NCBI RefSeq assembly: GCF_003946325.1
Contig: NZ_RHNT01000001.1
Location: 124,001 to 188,000, forward strand
Source: Companilactobacillus furfuricola
Lineage (GTDB): Bacteria > Bacillota > Bacilli > Lactobacillales > Lactobacillaceae
DNA: 64,000 nt
Direction: 5' to 3'
Shown: piece after piece, positions 1 through 8,699 of the stretch
How the letters are laid out: each line of letters begins with the position of its first letter
Numbering within the stretch: the first letter of the stretch is position 1
Program-made: the position numbers and the translations under genes
The notes under the pieces: model-generated
Told to the model about the DNA's origin: nothing
Database searches by the model: none
Seen by the model: the letters and a program-made list of their open reading frames with translations, nothing else

Positions 1-54
1 GTATACAAAGAAGAATTATAAAATTAACTACAGTTTAAGTTTACTGCAAGTTGC

Positions 55-92
55 AAAAAGGCAGATCCGTACATCAGTGGATCTGCCTTTTT
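55..92. terminator. Intrinsic terminator upstream of the ABC-F gene
   Basis: A perfect stem GGCAGATCC/GGATCTGCC is flanked by an A-run on the left and a T-run on the right, so it could work in both directions. It presumably ends a gene lying before the window. No coding sequence is visible in positions 1-54, and none in 93-273. Confidence 0.85.
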
Positions 93-273
93 GAATGGAG
101 AAAGTTAAAGAACGAAATATTGTGTGAAGTTTTGCGGACGCGGATCGTGTTTTTTTGCAGTTTTATTGAAGCAAACAAACATTTTCAATCATACAAATTA
201 TGACAATTAGCTTTGCTTAATCTTAGTTTTCGACTAAAATATTAAGTAACTTTGAAAATATGTGGTGAGTTAT

Positions 274-2172
274 TTGAAAACATTAAACGTAACAAATGCA
301 TCAAAGAGTTTTGGTGAAAGAACTTTATTTAAAGACGTTTCTTTTACTATCAATGAAAACGACCGGATCGGTCTTTTAGGATTGAACGGTGTCGGTAAAA
401 CGACCTTGCTTGATGGATTAGTTAACAATGAAGATCTTAATTCTATCGAGATCGACAAACCTAAAGACTACAAGATCAACTATTTGACTCAGCAGCCAGA
501 ACTTGATGAGGACCTTTCAGTGATCGACTCGGTTTTTGCTGGAGAAAATCCTTTGTTCAAGTTGATCCGCAAATATGAGCAATCATTATTGAAATTCAAT
601 AGTCACCCTGATGATGATCAGATCCAATCAGAATTTTTTGAGCTTCAGGAGAAAATGAATGCGGCTGATGCTTGGCAAATGGAGTCTGATGTTAAGGCAA
701 TTTTGAATAAATTAGGGATCACCGAGTTGGATAAATTAGTCAAAGAACTTTCTGGCGGCCAGCAAAGGCGTGTTGCGCTTGCTCAAACCTTGATTTCTGA
801 TGCCGATTTGTTGATCTTAGATGAGCCAACTAATCACTTGGATTATCAAGCAATCGATTGGCTCGAAGGCTATTTGAATAAATTTAAGGGTTCAGTGATG
901 TTTGTGACCCACGATCGCTACTTCTTGAATAAAGTGGCCAATCGGATATTTGAATTAGAACATCAAAATGTGACTGAGTATGCTGGTAATTATGAGAAGT
1001 ACTTGCAGCAAAAAGCTGCCAATGAAGCAACGATGGCGGCCGTTCAGCAGCATAAGACACAATTGTACAAGAAAGAGCTTGAGTGGATGAGAGCGGGGGT
1101 CAAAGCCCGTGGTACTAGACAACAAGCTCGAGTTGATCGTTTTAAAGATCTTAAGGAAGATCTGCAAAATAAACCTCAAGAGCAATCGGAAATGTCGATC
1201 GATATTGCGCAGCAACGTCTGGGAAATGATGTTTTTTCAATTGAAGATGCGAAACTCCATTTTGAAAATAAAGATATCATCGATGACTTCAGCTACTTAG
1301 TTTCTAAAGGTGATCGGATCGGGATCACTGGAGCCAACGGTTCAGGTAAAACGACTTTCTTGAATGTTTTAGCTGGAAAGGTCCCACTCGATTCAGGCTC
1401 AGTTAAGACTGGTCAAACCGTTCAACTAGGATATTATACTCAATATACGCAAGATATGGATCCTGATAAGCGTGTTATTCGTTATCTAGAAGGGATCGGT
1501 CAAAATGTCCGTAATACTGACGGTGAGATGATGTCTGCTTCACAATTACTAGACACATTCAAGTTTGATCACCAAATGCAAGGTGCCTTCATTCGTGAAC
1601 TTTCTGGTGGTGAAAAACGTCGTTTGTACTTATTGGCTATCTTGATCCAACAACCTAACGTTTTATTGCTAGATGAGCCAACTAACAACTTAGATATTGA
1701 GACATTGACTATCTTAGAAAACTACTTGGATGAATTTAAAGGAACGGTTTTAGCAGTTTCTCATGATCGTTATTTTCTTGATAAAGTAGCTTCAAAACTG
1801 TTGATTTTTCAAGGTCAGGGGATCATTCAAGAAAGCTATGATTCATACTCTGGATACTTAAAGAAAATGGACCAAAAAGAGCAAGAAAAGCACCATCAAG
1901 TTAAAGAAAAGAAAGTTGCTGAACAAAAAAAGGTCGAAGATTCTAAGCCTAAGGAAAAAACAAAACTAACTTATGCTGAGCAAAAAGAATTAGAGAAATT
2001 GGAACCACAAATTGAAAAACTCGATGACAAGATCTCAAATCTGAAAGCTCAACTCAATAATGATAGTAATGACTATACGAAATTAATGGATTATCAACGT
2101 GAATTAGACGAGGCTAATCAAGAAGCCGATAAAATGATGGAACGTTGGGAATATTTGAGTCAATTCGAATAG
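274..2172 (+). CDS. ABC-F family ATPase (Uup-type)
   Basis: This is a soluble duplicated-ABC protein of about 632 residues without membrane segments, as in ABC-F proteins that act on the ribosome. The first cassette has Walker A GLNGVGKT, signature LSGGQQRR and Walker B LLILDEPTNHLD. The second has GANGSGKT, LSGGEKRR and LLLDEPTNNLD. A Lys/Glu-rich C-terminal tail of about 75 residues is predicted to be a coiled coil, typical of the Uup branch. The start is taken as TTG at 274, because GGTGAG lies just upstream; an in-frame GTG at 262 lacks a ribosome site. It ends 9 bp before thyA and may be cotranscribed with it. ABC-F subfamily assignment beyond Uup-like is inference. Confidence 0.93.
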   Translation: MKTLNVTNASKSFGERTLFKDVSFTINENDRIGLLGLNGVGKTTLLDGLVNNEDLNSIEIDKPKDYKINYLTQQPELDEDLSVIDSVFAGENPLFKLIRKYEQSLLKFNSHPDDDQIQSEFFELQEKMNAADAWQMESDVKAILNKLGITELDKLVKELSGGQQRRVALAQTLISDADLLILDEPTNHLDYQAIDWLEGYLNKFKGSVMFVTHDRYFLNKVANRIFELEHQNVTEYAGNYEKYLQQKAANEATMAAVQQHKTQLYKKELEWMRAGVKARGTRQQARVDRFKDLKEDLQNKPQEQSEMSIDIAQQRLGNDVFSIEDAKLHFENKDIIDDFSYLVSKGDRIGITGANGSGKTTFLNVLAGKVPLDSGSVKTGQTVQLGYYTQYTQDMDPDKRVIRYLEGIGQNVRNTDGEMMSASQLLDTFKFDHQMQGAFIRELSGGEKRRLYLLAILIQQPNVLLLDEPTNNLDIETLTILENYLDEFKGTVLAVSHDRYFLDKVASKLLIFQGQGIIQESYDSYSGYLKKMDQKEQEKHHQVKEKKVAEQKKVEDSKPKEKTKLTYAEQKELEKLEPQIEKLDDKISNLKAQLNNDSNDYTKLMDYQRELDEANQEADKMMERWEYLSQFE

Positions 2173-2181
2173 GAGCACAAA

Positions 2182-3132
2182 ATGAATAACGAACAGCAGT
2201 ATCTAGATTTATTACAGTACGTTTTGGATCACGGTCATAAGAAGTCAGACCGAACAGGCACTGGTACGATCAGTGTTTTTGGCTATCAAGCTAGATTTGA
2301 TCTACAACGATCATTTCCACTCTTGACCACGAAGAAAGTTCCCTTTGGTTTGATCAAAAGCGAATTACTTTGGTTTTTGCATGGTGATACCAATATTAGA
2401 TATTTGTTGCAGCACAAGAATCATATTTGGGATGAATGGGCTTTTAAGAAATATATTGAAAGTCCTGACTATTCAGGACCAGATATGACAGATTTTGGTC
2501 GTCGCTCTTTAGTTGATCAAGATTTTGCCGCTGCATACAAAGAAGAAAAGACTAAATTTGATCAATTGATCTTAAATGATGATCAGTTTGCTAAGAAGTA
2601 TGGTGACTTGGGTTTTGTTTATGGTGCTCAATGGCGCCACTGGCAACGACGTGATGGTGGTATCATCGACCAGATCAAAAATGTGATCCAGCAGATCAAA
2701 GAGACGCCCGACTCAAGAAGAATGATCGTCTCTGCTTGGAACCCTGAGGATGTGCCAACGATGGCATTGCCACCTTGTCATACTTTATTCCAATTTTATG
2801 TTAACGATGGCAAGTTGTCTTGTCAGCTATACCAACGCAGTGCTGACTTATTTTTAGGAGTTCCGTTCAATATTGCTAGTTATGCTTTATTGACCCATTT
2901 GATCGCACGAGAGACAGGACTAGAAGTTGGCGAATTTATTCATACGTTTGGAGATGCCCACATTTATTTGAACCATTTGGATCAAGTCCACGAACAATTG
3001 TCGAGAAAGCCACAGGGTTCACCGCAACTTCAAATAAACTCAGATAAGAGTATTTTTGACTTAGATGTCAAAGATATCGTAGTTCAAAATTATCAACCAT
3101 TACCTGCTATTAAAGCTCCCGTAGCTGTCTAA
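2182..3132 (+). CDS. thyA: Thymidylate synthase
   Basis: It methylates dUMP to dTMP using methylene-tetrahydrofolate, in the cytosol. The 316-residue protein has the catalytic cysteine in PPCHTLFQF (about residue 199), the arginine-rich phosphate-binding segment [12 protein letters not shown], and [16 protein letters not shown]. The length includes the insertion of about 50 residues after the N-terminal third that lactobacillus-type ThyA carries. AGGAGC precedes the ATG. It is followed 26 bp later by dihydrofolate reductase, which regenerates tetrahydrofolate from the dihydrofolate that ThyA produces, so this is a functional two-gene unit. Confidence 0.97.
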   Translation: MNNEQQYLDLLQYVLDHGHKKSDRTGTGTISVFGYQARFDLQRSFPLLTTKKVPFGLIKSELLWFLHGDTNIRYLLQHKNHIWDEWAFKKYIESPDYSGPDMTDFGRRSLVDQDFAAAYKEEKTKFDQLILNDDQFAKKYGDLGFVYGAQWRHWQRRDGGIIDQIKNVIQQIKETPDSRRMIVSAWNPEDVPTMALPPCHTLFQFYVNDGKLSCQLYQRSADLFLGVPFNIASYALLTHLIARETGLEVGEFIHTFGDAHIYLNHLDQVHEQLSRKPQGSPQLQINSDKSIFDLDVKDIVVQNYQPLPAIKAPVAV

Positions 3133-3158
3133 AGAATTAATAATAAAGGAGATTTCTT

Positions 3159-3656
3159 ATGATCGGATTTGTTTGGGCCGAAGACTCAAACCAAAATATA
3201 GGTATCAATGGTCATTTGCCATGGAATTTGCCAAATGATATGAAACGTTTCAAGGATCTAACGACTAACAACGTTATCGTAATGGGACGTAAGACTTACG
3301 AAAGTTTTCCTAATGGACCATTGCCAAATCGGTTAAATATCGTGATCTCGCGCGATAAGAATTATCCGGTGCAACAACCAGCTATTTTGATCAACGATAA
3401 AAAACAACTTTTCGATCACGTTGATCCTGACGACAAGATCATGGTGATCGGTGGCAGCACTATTTTTAAGCTATTTAAAGATGATGTTGATACTCTATAT
3501 GTCACCAAGATCCACCATGATTTTTCCGGAGATACGAAAATGACACCATTGAATTATGACGACTTTAAATTGATCGAAAAAAAAGAAGGCATTGTGGATG
3601 AGAAAAATATCTATCCATATACCTTCGAAACTTATCAACGATCAGCCCACGTATAA
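3159..3656 (+). CDS. folA: Dihydrofolate reductase
   Basis: It reduces dihydrofolate to tetrahydrofolate with NADPH, completing the thymidylate cycle with the adjacent thyA. The 165-residue protein shows the family start MIGFVWAEDSNQNIGINGHLPW, with the substrate-binding segment LPNDMKRFKDLT, the cofactor motifs VMGRKTYES and VIGGSTIF, and the C-terminal YPYTFETYQR. The ribosome site AAAGGAGA is strong. The last 15 bp overlap the 3' end of the convergent trhA gene, with no terminator between them. Confidence 0.97.
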   Translation: MIGFVWAEDSNQNIGINGHLPWNLPNDMKRFKDLTTNNVIVMGRKTYESFPNGPLPNRLNIVISRDKNYPVQQPAILINDKKQLFDHVDPDDKIMVIGGSTIFKLFKDDVDTLYVTKIHHDFSGDTKMTPLNYDDFKLIEKKEGIVDEKNIYPYTFETYQRSAHV

Positions 3657-4331
3657 GTATACCGAGAAAAACATTAACGCTGTTCCTAACATGACGAAGA
3701 TGTGCCAGATGACGTGGACGAAGCGAAGATTTTTGATCAAATATACTCCAGCACCAAGTGTAAAGGCGACTCCACCGAAGAACAGAAGCCAAGTACCAAC
3801 GGATCCGACCTCTAGATAAAGTGGCTTCATTGCGATAATGATCGCCCAACCCATTAAGACATACAATAAAGTCTCAAAGTATTTAAAACGACCAACGTTG
3901 AATATTTTGTAGAGGATACCGCCAATGGCTAAGGCCCATATGATCGATAATAAAGTGATCGCAAATGGGGTACTCTTTAAGGCTACTAAGCAGTAGGGAG
4001 TGTAGGTCCCGGCGATCATCAAGAAAATTGAACTGTGATCGAATATTTGAAAGACACCTTTGGCTTTTGTAAAGTACAAGCTGTGAAACAAAGTGGAGCT
4101 TAAATAAAGAAAGAACAGTGTAAAAGCGTAGATCGAGAATGCCGTGATCGTTAGTGGGTCGCCGGTCTTATAGCCTTTGATCATCAAGAAAATAGCGGCG
4201 ATTATCGCTAAAATGATGCCGATCCCATGGGTGACAGCACTGAAAATTTCATTGAGTATTTGATATGTTCGTGAAAATTTTTGAGTTGGATCGTTTTTTT
4301 GTGCAAGATTGTTTTTCAAAATGAATCTCAA
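3642..4331 (-). CDS. trhA: Hemolysin III / PAQR family membrane protein
   Basis: This is a seven-helix integral membrane protein of the TrhA (YplQ, hemolysin III) family, linked in bacilli to membrane energetics and lipid homeostasis; haemolysis itself is not implied. The conserved metal-site residues are visible: the E...THGIG segment in helix 1, FHSLYF with DHSSIFLMIAGTYTP, and HVIWHIFVMLG near the end. The listed start is a TTG with a weak ribosome site. A second TTG 12 bp further in is equally possible. It converges on folA with a 15 bp overlap. Confidence 0.88.
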   Translation of the reverse strand: MRFILKNNLAQKNDPTQKFSRTYQILNEIFSAVTHGIGIILAIIAAIFLMIKGYKTGDPLTITAFSIYAFTLFFLYLSSTLFHSLYFTKAKGVFQIFDHSSIFLMIAGTYTPYCLVALKSTPFAITLLSIIWALAIGGILYKIFNVGRFKYFETLLYVLMGWAIIIAMKPLYLEVGSVGTWLLFFGGVAFTLGAGVYLIKNLRFVHVIWHIFVMLGTALMFFSVYLYVG

Positions 4332-4394
4332 CTTTCTAATTGTTTAAGTACATATTAATACTTTATCTTAATGTTAATACATTGTTAATAAATC

Positions 4395-4403
4395 TGGTAT
4401 AAT
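4395..4403 (+). promoter_or_regulatory. Extended -10 promoter for the degV-type gene
   Basis: TGGTATAAT is a consensus extended -10 about 45 bp before the DegV start. No good -35 lies 17 bp upstream, which extended -10 promoters tolerate. Confidence 0.55.
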
Positions 4404-4445
4404 TTAAACAATTAAGCATTAAAAACCCTATGAAAGAGGGAGAAC

Positions 4446-5291
4446 ATGAGCAAGGTTAAAATTATCACTGATTCGTCTGTACAACTTACAGATGAAGAAA
4501 TCAAAGAATACAATATCGGAGTAGTTCCTTTGACGATCGAGATCGATGGTAATACATACATTGATGGCGAGGATATTAGTCGCGAGGAATTTGTAAGGGA
4601 GATGGACTCTTCAAAGGAATTGCCTAAAACATCGCAACCTTCGATCGGTACTTTCATGAAAATTATTGAAGAAGTACCTTCAGACTATACGGACATTCTC
4701 TCTTTGAACATGACAGAAGCTATCAGTGGGACGATCAATGCTGCTAGACAGATCAGCACTATGACTGACCGCAATTTTGAAGCGATCGACACAGAATTTA
4801 CTGATCGTGCTTTAGCTTTTCAAGTCATCACAGCTGCTAAGTTAGCTCAAGAAGGCAAATCTGTTGACGAAATCAAAACTGCCATCAATAATGTTCGTGA
4901 TCACACATATTTGTATATGGGTGTAACTAGTATTGAAAATATCCTTCGAGGCGGTCGATTGAGCCGTTTCGCCGGGACATTATCAACACTTTTGAACCTG
5001 AACCTCGTTTTAACATTAAAAAATAACAGTTTAGACATCGCAAAGCGTGGACGTGGACGCAAAACGATTGAAAAATATATGAAAAATGTCCTTGCTGAAA
5101 TTGAAGAATTAAAAGAAGATATTCAAGCAATCGGGATCTCATATGTCGACAATATGGATTATGTCAATGAATTGAAGGAACACCTCAAACAAATCGTTCC
5201 TAACGTTCCTCTCCTCATCAGAGTTACAAGTCCAGTTATCGCTACTCATGCAGGTTCTGGTGCTTTTGCAATCGAATTTTATACCAAGTAA
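4446..5291 (+). CDS. DegV family fatty-acid-binding protein
   Basis: The 281-residue protein begins MSKVKIITDSSVQL and contains the lipid-headgroup segments TSQPSIGTF and SLNMTEAISGTINAA. Both are typical of DegV/FakB proteins, which present a bound fatty acid to the FakA kinase. The C-terminal THAGSGAFAIEFY matches the family end. The ribosome site GAGGGAG is strong. A second, divergent DegV protein is encoded at 43512-44378, so the two may differ in fatty-acid preference. No fakA is in the window. It is followed by its own terminator and is monocistronic. Confidence 0.92.
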   Translation: MSKVKIITDSSVQLTDEEIKEYNIGVVPLTIEIDGNTYIDGEDISREEFVREMDSSKELPKTSQPSIGTFMKIIEEVPSDYTDILSLNMTEAISGTINAARQISTMTDRNFEAIDTEFTDRALAFQVITAAKLAQEGKSVDEIKTAINNVRDHTYLYMGVTSIENILRGGRLSRFAGTLSTLLNLNLVLTLKNNSLDIAKRGRGRKTIEKYMKNVLAEIEELKEDIQAIGISYVDNMDYVNELKEHLKQIVPNVPLLIRVTSPVIATHAGSGAFAIEFYTK

Positions 5292-5319
5292 AGCTGATGT
5301 TTAGACATCAGCTTTTTTT
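5292..5319 (+). terminator. Terminator after the degV-type gene
   Basis: The stem AGCTGATGT/ACATCAGCT with loop TTAG is followed by seven T residues, immediately after the stop codon. Confidence 0.9.
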
Positions 5320-5334
5320 GAAAGATGGATTTAT

Positions 5335-6201
5335 ATGAAGAAAAAGAAATTGTGGATTTTTGTAATAGTTGTCGTTATCTTATTAGTTGCTGGTACGGGT
5401 GGATACTATGTTTTTAATCAACAAACAAATTTAAGTCAGCAACAAGTAAAAAAGGATAATCTAAAAACCAACGAATTAAGTCAAAAGAAAAAGGTCGTAC
5501 CAAAGAAGTCCAACATTCAGATCGTCGCTATCGGTGATTCATTAACAGAAGGGATCGGTGATTCTAAGTCTGTCGGTGGAGGATACGTCACTCGCTTGAC
5601 TAAGAGGGTGGCTTCAAAATATGATGTAAAAGCCACTTCGGATAATTTTGGAGTTTCTGGTAATACTAGTAGTCAGATCATCGATCGGATCTCATTTGAT
5701 CAAAAGATCCATAAAGCATTGCCAAAGGCTGATATTATTACCGTAACGGTTGGTGGAAATGACTTCATGCACTTGTTAAAGAAGAAAGGCATGGATCTGA
5801 CTCAAAAAGACATCCAGAAGGAACAAGTTGCATTTGACCGGCGACTTGGCGTATTATTAGCCGATATTCGTCATTACAACGCTAATGCACCGATTTATTT
5901 AGTCGGCATCTATAATCCTTTCAGCATTTATTTATCAAACGTAGAAGATGCGACGCAAGCATTCATTGACTGGGGCGAGGGATCTAAAGCGGTTGCCAAA
6001 TCGGTCAAGAATACTTACTATGTCGATATCAATGATTTATATGAGACTAAGTATGTTCAGAAAAAAGCCAAAAAGACGGGAACGAATCCTTATCTATCTA
6101 ATGAGGATCATTTCCATCCTAACGGAACGGGTTACGACATGATGACGGATCAAATTTTTGCTCAAGTGCAAAATACCAAGAAAGAGTGGCTTAATAAGTA
6201 G
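5335..6201 (+). CDS. SGNH/GDSL-type lipase or esterase, membrane-anchored
   Basis: The 288-residue protein has an N-terminal hydrophobic segment (residues about 6-27) after a KKKK cluster. It is therefore a signal anchor or signal peptide that places the enzyme outside the membrane. The SGNH blocks are clear: GDSLTEG (catalytic Ser), the SGNTSSQ region (Gly), VGGNDF (Asn), and DHFHPNGTGY (Asp/His). It resembles B. subtilis YpmR. The natural substrate is unknown. It is directly followed by the YpmS-like gene, and the ypmR-ypmS order is as known in Bacilli. The ribosome site is weak (GATGG). Confidence 0.9.
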   Translation: MKKKKLWIFVIVVVILLVAGTGGYYVFNQQTNLSQQQVKKDNLKTNELSQKKKVVPKKSNIQIVAIGDSLTEGIGDSKSVGGGYVTRLTKRVASKYDVKATSDNFGVSGNTSSQIIDRISFDQKIHKALPKADIITVTVGGNDFMHLLKKKGMDLTQKDIQKEQVAFDRRLGVLLADIRHYNANAPIYLVGIYNPFSIYLSNVEDATQAFIDWGEGSKAVAKSVKNTYYVDINDLYETKYVQKKAKKTGTNPYLSNEDHFHPNGTGYDMMTDQIFAQVQNTKKEWLNK

Positions 6202-6204
6202 TAT

Positions 6205-6801
6205 ATGAAGAAGAAAAATTATTGGATGTATGCTTTTTTAGTTTTGCTAGGATTGATTTTGATATTTGGCGGTCTACTGACTTCCAAGATCTTAAGTGCT
6301 CCAAACGAGACTTATCGAGTTTCATCAAAGATCGAATCAACTGATCAAAAAGTTTTCACAGTAAATATGAATAAGAAACAAGCTAACGAAATGTCGGCTT
6401 ATTATCTCAAGCACACGCTTAACAATGGTGAGGCGCAATATCAGTTGAAATTAAAAGACGATGCTGTCTTATCTGGTAAAGTTGGCTTTTTAGGAGCTAA
6501 GATCCACTTTGATCTAGAAATGGAACCTTATGCCAAAACCAATGGGGATGTCCTTTTAAAAGCAAAAAAGATCAAAGTTGGAGCGTTATCACTACCAATA
6601 AAATTTGTAATGAATTATGCTAAAAATAGCTTTAAGTTCCCTAAATGGGTCGATGTAAATAGTAAAGACAAGACTATCTTGCTCAAATTTACTAAATTTA
6701 CAACTAAAGAAGGGTATAGCATTCGTGCTAAGAAAATTGATCTTAAACATGATGACCTCGTGTTTGACGTTATGAACAAGAAAATGACGGTCGATCAATA
6801 A
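6205..6801 (+). CDS. YpmS family (DUF2140) membrane-anchored protein
   Basis: The 198-residue protein has one N-terminal transmembrane segment (residues about 8-27) and an extracytoplasmic beta-rich domain. It is recognised as YpmS/DUF2140 by position next to the YpmR-like hydrolase and by the family pattern of an anchor, then VNMNKKQANEMSAYYL and repeated KLKDDAVLSGKVGFLG-type strands. The biochemical function is not known. It starts 3 bp after the upstream stop, so translation is probably coupled. Confidence 0.8.
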   Translation: MKKKNYWMYAFLVLLGLILIFGGLLTSKILSAPNETYRVSSKIESTDQKVFTVNMNKKQANEMSAYYLKHTLNNGEAQYQLKLKDDAVLSGKVGFLGAKIHFDLEMEPYAKTNGDVLLKAKKIKVGALSLPIKFVMNYAKNSFKFPKWVDVNSKDKTILLKFTKFTTKEGYSIRAKKIDLKHDDLVFDVMNKKMTVDQ

Positions 6802-6816
6802 GAAATGGGGTAGAAG

Positions 6817-7041
6817 ATGAGAAGAAGTTTTTTTGAATTTCTGATGACATTGAGAAATCCAGAAAGTGTTGAACCGGACGCACAGTTTGCAAACAATGCA
6901 TTTCATGATCAATCGTTTCCTAAGCAAGAAACTGATTATGAGAAACTATCAGAATATCTAGAATTGAATGCTGGGTATTTACCGAGTATGACGATTTTTG
7001 ATGAGATTTATGAGAAATATAAAGACATTGACAGAAAATAG
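6817..7041 (+). CDS. YozE family (SAM-like fold) small protein
   Basis: This is a 74-residue protein starting [13 protein letters not shown], with [26 protein letters not shown] and [15 protein letters not shown]. The length and pattern match the YozE_SAM_like/UPF0346 family, whose function is unknown. GGGGTAG precedes the ATG. It lies between ypmS and rbgA in what looks like one transcript; the rbgA ribosome site overlaps its stop codon. Confidence 0.88.
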   Translation: MRRSFFEFLMTLRNPESVEPDAQFANNAFHDQSFPKQETDYEKLSEYLELNAGYLPSMTIFDEIYEKYKDIDRK

Positions 7042-7050
7042 GTGATAATT

Positions 7051-7902
7051 ATGGCGTTACAATGGTACCCCGGTCATATGAACAAGGCTAAAAACCAAGT
7101 TCAAGATCGATTAAAAGTTGTGGACATAGTTTTAGAGATCGTAGATGCTAGATTACCATATTCCTCAAGAAATCCAGTTTTGGAACAGATCATCAATCAG
7201 AAGAAACACATTATTATTTTAAACAAGGCTGATTTGGCTGACCCTAAATTAACTGAGGATTGGAAACTTAATTTTAAACAAGAAGGTACGGCTTCGATTG
7301 AATCTGATGCTAAGCACAACAAGTTGCAAAAGTTAAATACGATGATCCGTTCCGAATTGTCTGAGAAAATTGCTAAATATGAACGAAATGGCGTCAAGAA
7401 CTATCAGATCAAAGCTATGTGCGTGGGGATACCCAACGTTGGCAAGTCAACTATCTTGAATAAAATGGTCGGTAAAAACGTGGCCGTTACTGGCAATAAA
7501 CCAGGCGTGACCAAGAATCAAAATTGGCTAAAAACTAACTATGGGATCGATTTGCTCGATACTCCAGGTATTTTATGGCCTAAGATCACTGACCCCAAAG
7601 TCGGTATGAAATTAGCATTATCAGGCGCCATCAAAGATAAGATCTATCCACCTGATGATGTTGCGATTTATGCGCTCAATTTCTTACTGACCAATTATCT
7701 TGATCGCGTAGTTTCGTTTTATAACCTCGAAAAAGCCGATATTTACAATCATACGACGGCTGAGCTGTTGATGCATTTGACTAAACAGTTTGGCTACAAG
7801 GAAGATTACGATCGGGCAGCGAGAAAAGTCATCATGGATGTCCGTAATCTCAAATTTGGACGACTGACTTTCGATGTTCCTGGTGAATTTTATGAAGAAT
7901 AA
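7051..7902 (+). CDS. rbgA: Ribosome biogenesis GTPase RbgA (YlqF)
   Basis: This is a circularly permuted GTPase needed for late assembly of the 50S subunit. The G motifs appear in permuted order: NKAD (G4) near residue 60, then GIPNVGKST (G1), and DTPG (G3) downstream. The N-terminal MALQWYPGHMNKA is the family signature and the C-terminal helical domain is complete. The ATG at 7051 is chosen because AGGTGAT sits at the right distance; the in-frame GTG at 7042 is part of that site. The last 11 bp overlap rnhB. Confidence 0.96.
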   Translation: MALQWYPGHMNKAKNQVQDRLKVVDIVLEIVDARLPYSSRNPVLEQIINQKKHIIILNKADLADPKLTEDWKLNFKQEGTASIESDAKHNKLQKLNTMIRSELSEKIAKYERNGVKNYQIKAMCVGIPNVGKSTILNKMVGKNVAVTGNKPGVTKNQNWLKTNYGIDLLDTPGILWPKITDPKVGMKLALSGAIKDKIYPPDDVAIYALNFLLTNYLDRVVSFYNLEKADIYNHTTAELLMHLTKQFGYKEDYDRAARKVIMDVRNLKFGRLTFDVPGEFYEE

Positions 7903-8674
7903 ACGCACCATTAGTGATATCAAAGAACTTTTATCAAAAGACGTGCAACCAAGCGTTTTAAGCGAATTGGCACAAGATGAGCGAAAAGGCGTTCAAAAAT
8001 TATTGACTCAATATGATAAAAGACACCAGGCTTTTCAGGAACAAATGCAGATCTTTTCGCAAAAACAACGATTGGAACATCCCTTTTGGGCACAAGGTCA
8101 ATATGTGGCTGGTGTGGATGAGGTCGGACGTGGACCACTTGCTGGACCAGTAGTTGTTGCTGCAGTTGTTTTGCCCAGTGATAATACGCTTTATGAAGTC
8201 GATGATTCGAAGAAGTTATCTATTTCAAAACGCAGTGAGTTATATGCTAAGATCTGTGATCAAGCGATCGATATTAGCGTGGCCGTTGGCTCTCCTCGAT
8301 TGATCGATAAAGAAAATATTTACCATGCAACTGAATTAGTTATGAAGCAGTCGATCGATAACATGTATTTATTGCCTGATCATATTTTAGTGGATGCAAT
8401 GACTATACCAGTTAACATTCCACAAACTAAATTGATCAAAGGGGATGCTAAGTCCTTAAGTATCGGGGCAGCCAGCATTGTCGCAAAAGTTGCTCGTGAT
8501 CGATTGATGGAAGAATATGACCGTAAATATCCTGAATTTGATTTCTTGCATAATGATGGTTATGGCACCAAAAAACACTTAGAAGCACTAAAGCAATATG
8601 GGAAAACTCCGATCCACCGAGAAAGTTTTTCTCCTGTAAAAGATATTTCGAAATTATATGGACCACTTGCGTAA
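7892..8674 (+). CDS. rnhB: Ribonuclease HII
   Basis: It removes ribonucleotides from RNA-DNA hybrids, cutting 5' of single ribonucleotides in DNA. The catalytic DE pair is in GVDEVGRGPLAGPV, a further acidic residue is in ILVDAMTIP, and GDAKSLSIGAASIVAKVARDR follows. At 260 residues it has the N-terminal extension usual in Bacilli. The start at 7892 is chosen for GGTGA five bases upstream and lies inside the end of rbgA, as in the common ylqF-rnhB order. Its last codons form the left arm of the hairpin that precedes dprA. Confidence 0.96.
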   Translation: MKNKRTISDIKELLSKDVQPSVLSELAQDERKGVQKLLTQYDKRHQAFQEQMQIFSQKQRLEHPFWAQGQYVAGVDEVGRGPLAGPVVVAAVVLPSDNTLYEVDDSKKLSISKRSELYAKICDQAIDISVAVGSPRLIDKENIYHATELVMKQSIDNMYLLPDHILVDAMTIPVNIPQTKLIKGDAKSLSIGAASIVAKVARDRLMEEYDRKYPEFDFLHNDGYGTKKHLEALKQYGKTPIHRESFSPVKDISKLYGPLA

Positions 8675-8699
8675 TTTAAATTACGAAGGTGGTTTTTTT
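8663..8699 (+). terminator. Terminator-like hairpin containing the dprA ribosome site
   Basis: Positions 8663-8677 and 8678-8692 form a 15-bp stem with one mismatch and one G-U pair, followed by seven T residues. The left arm includes the last codons and stop of rnhB. The right arm contains the AAGGTGG ribosome site of dprA, and the T-run is the spacer to its ATG. The structure could end transcription after rnhB and mask the dprA start site. Confidence 0.7.
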
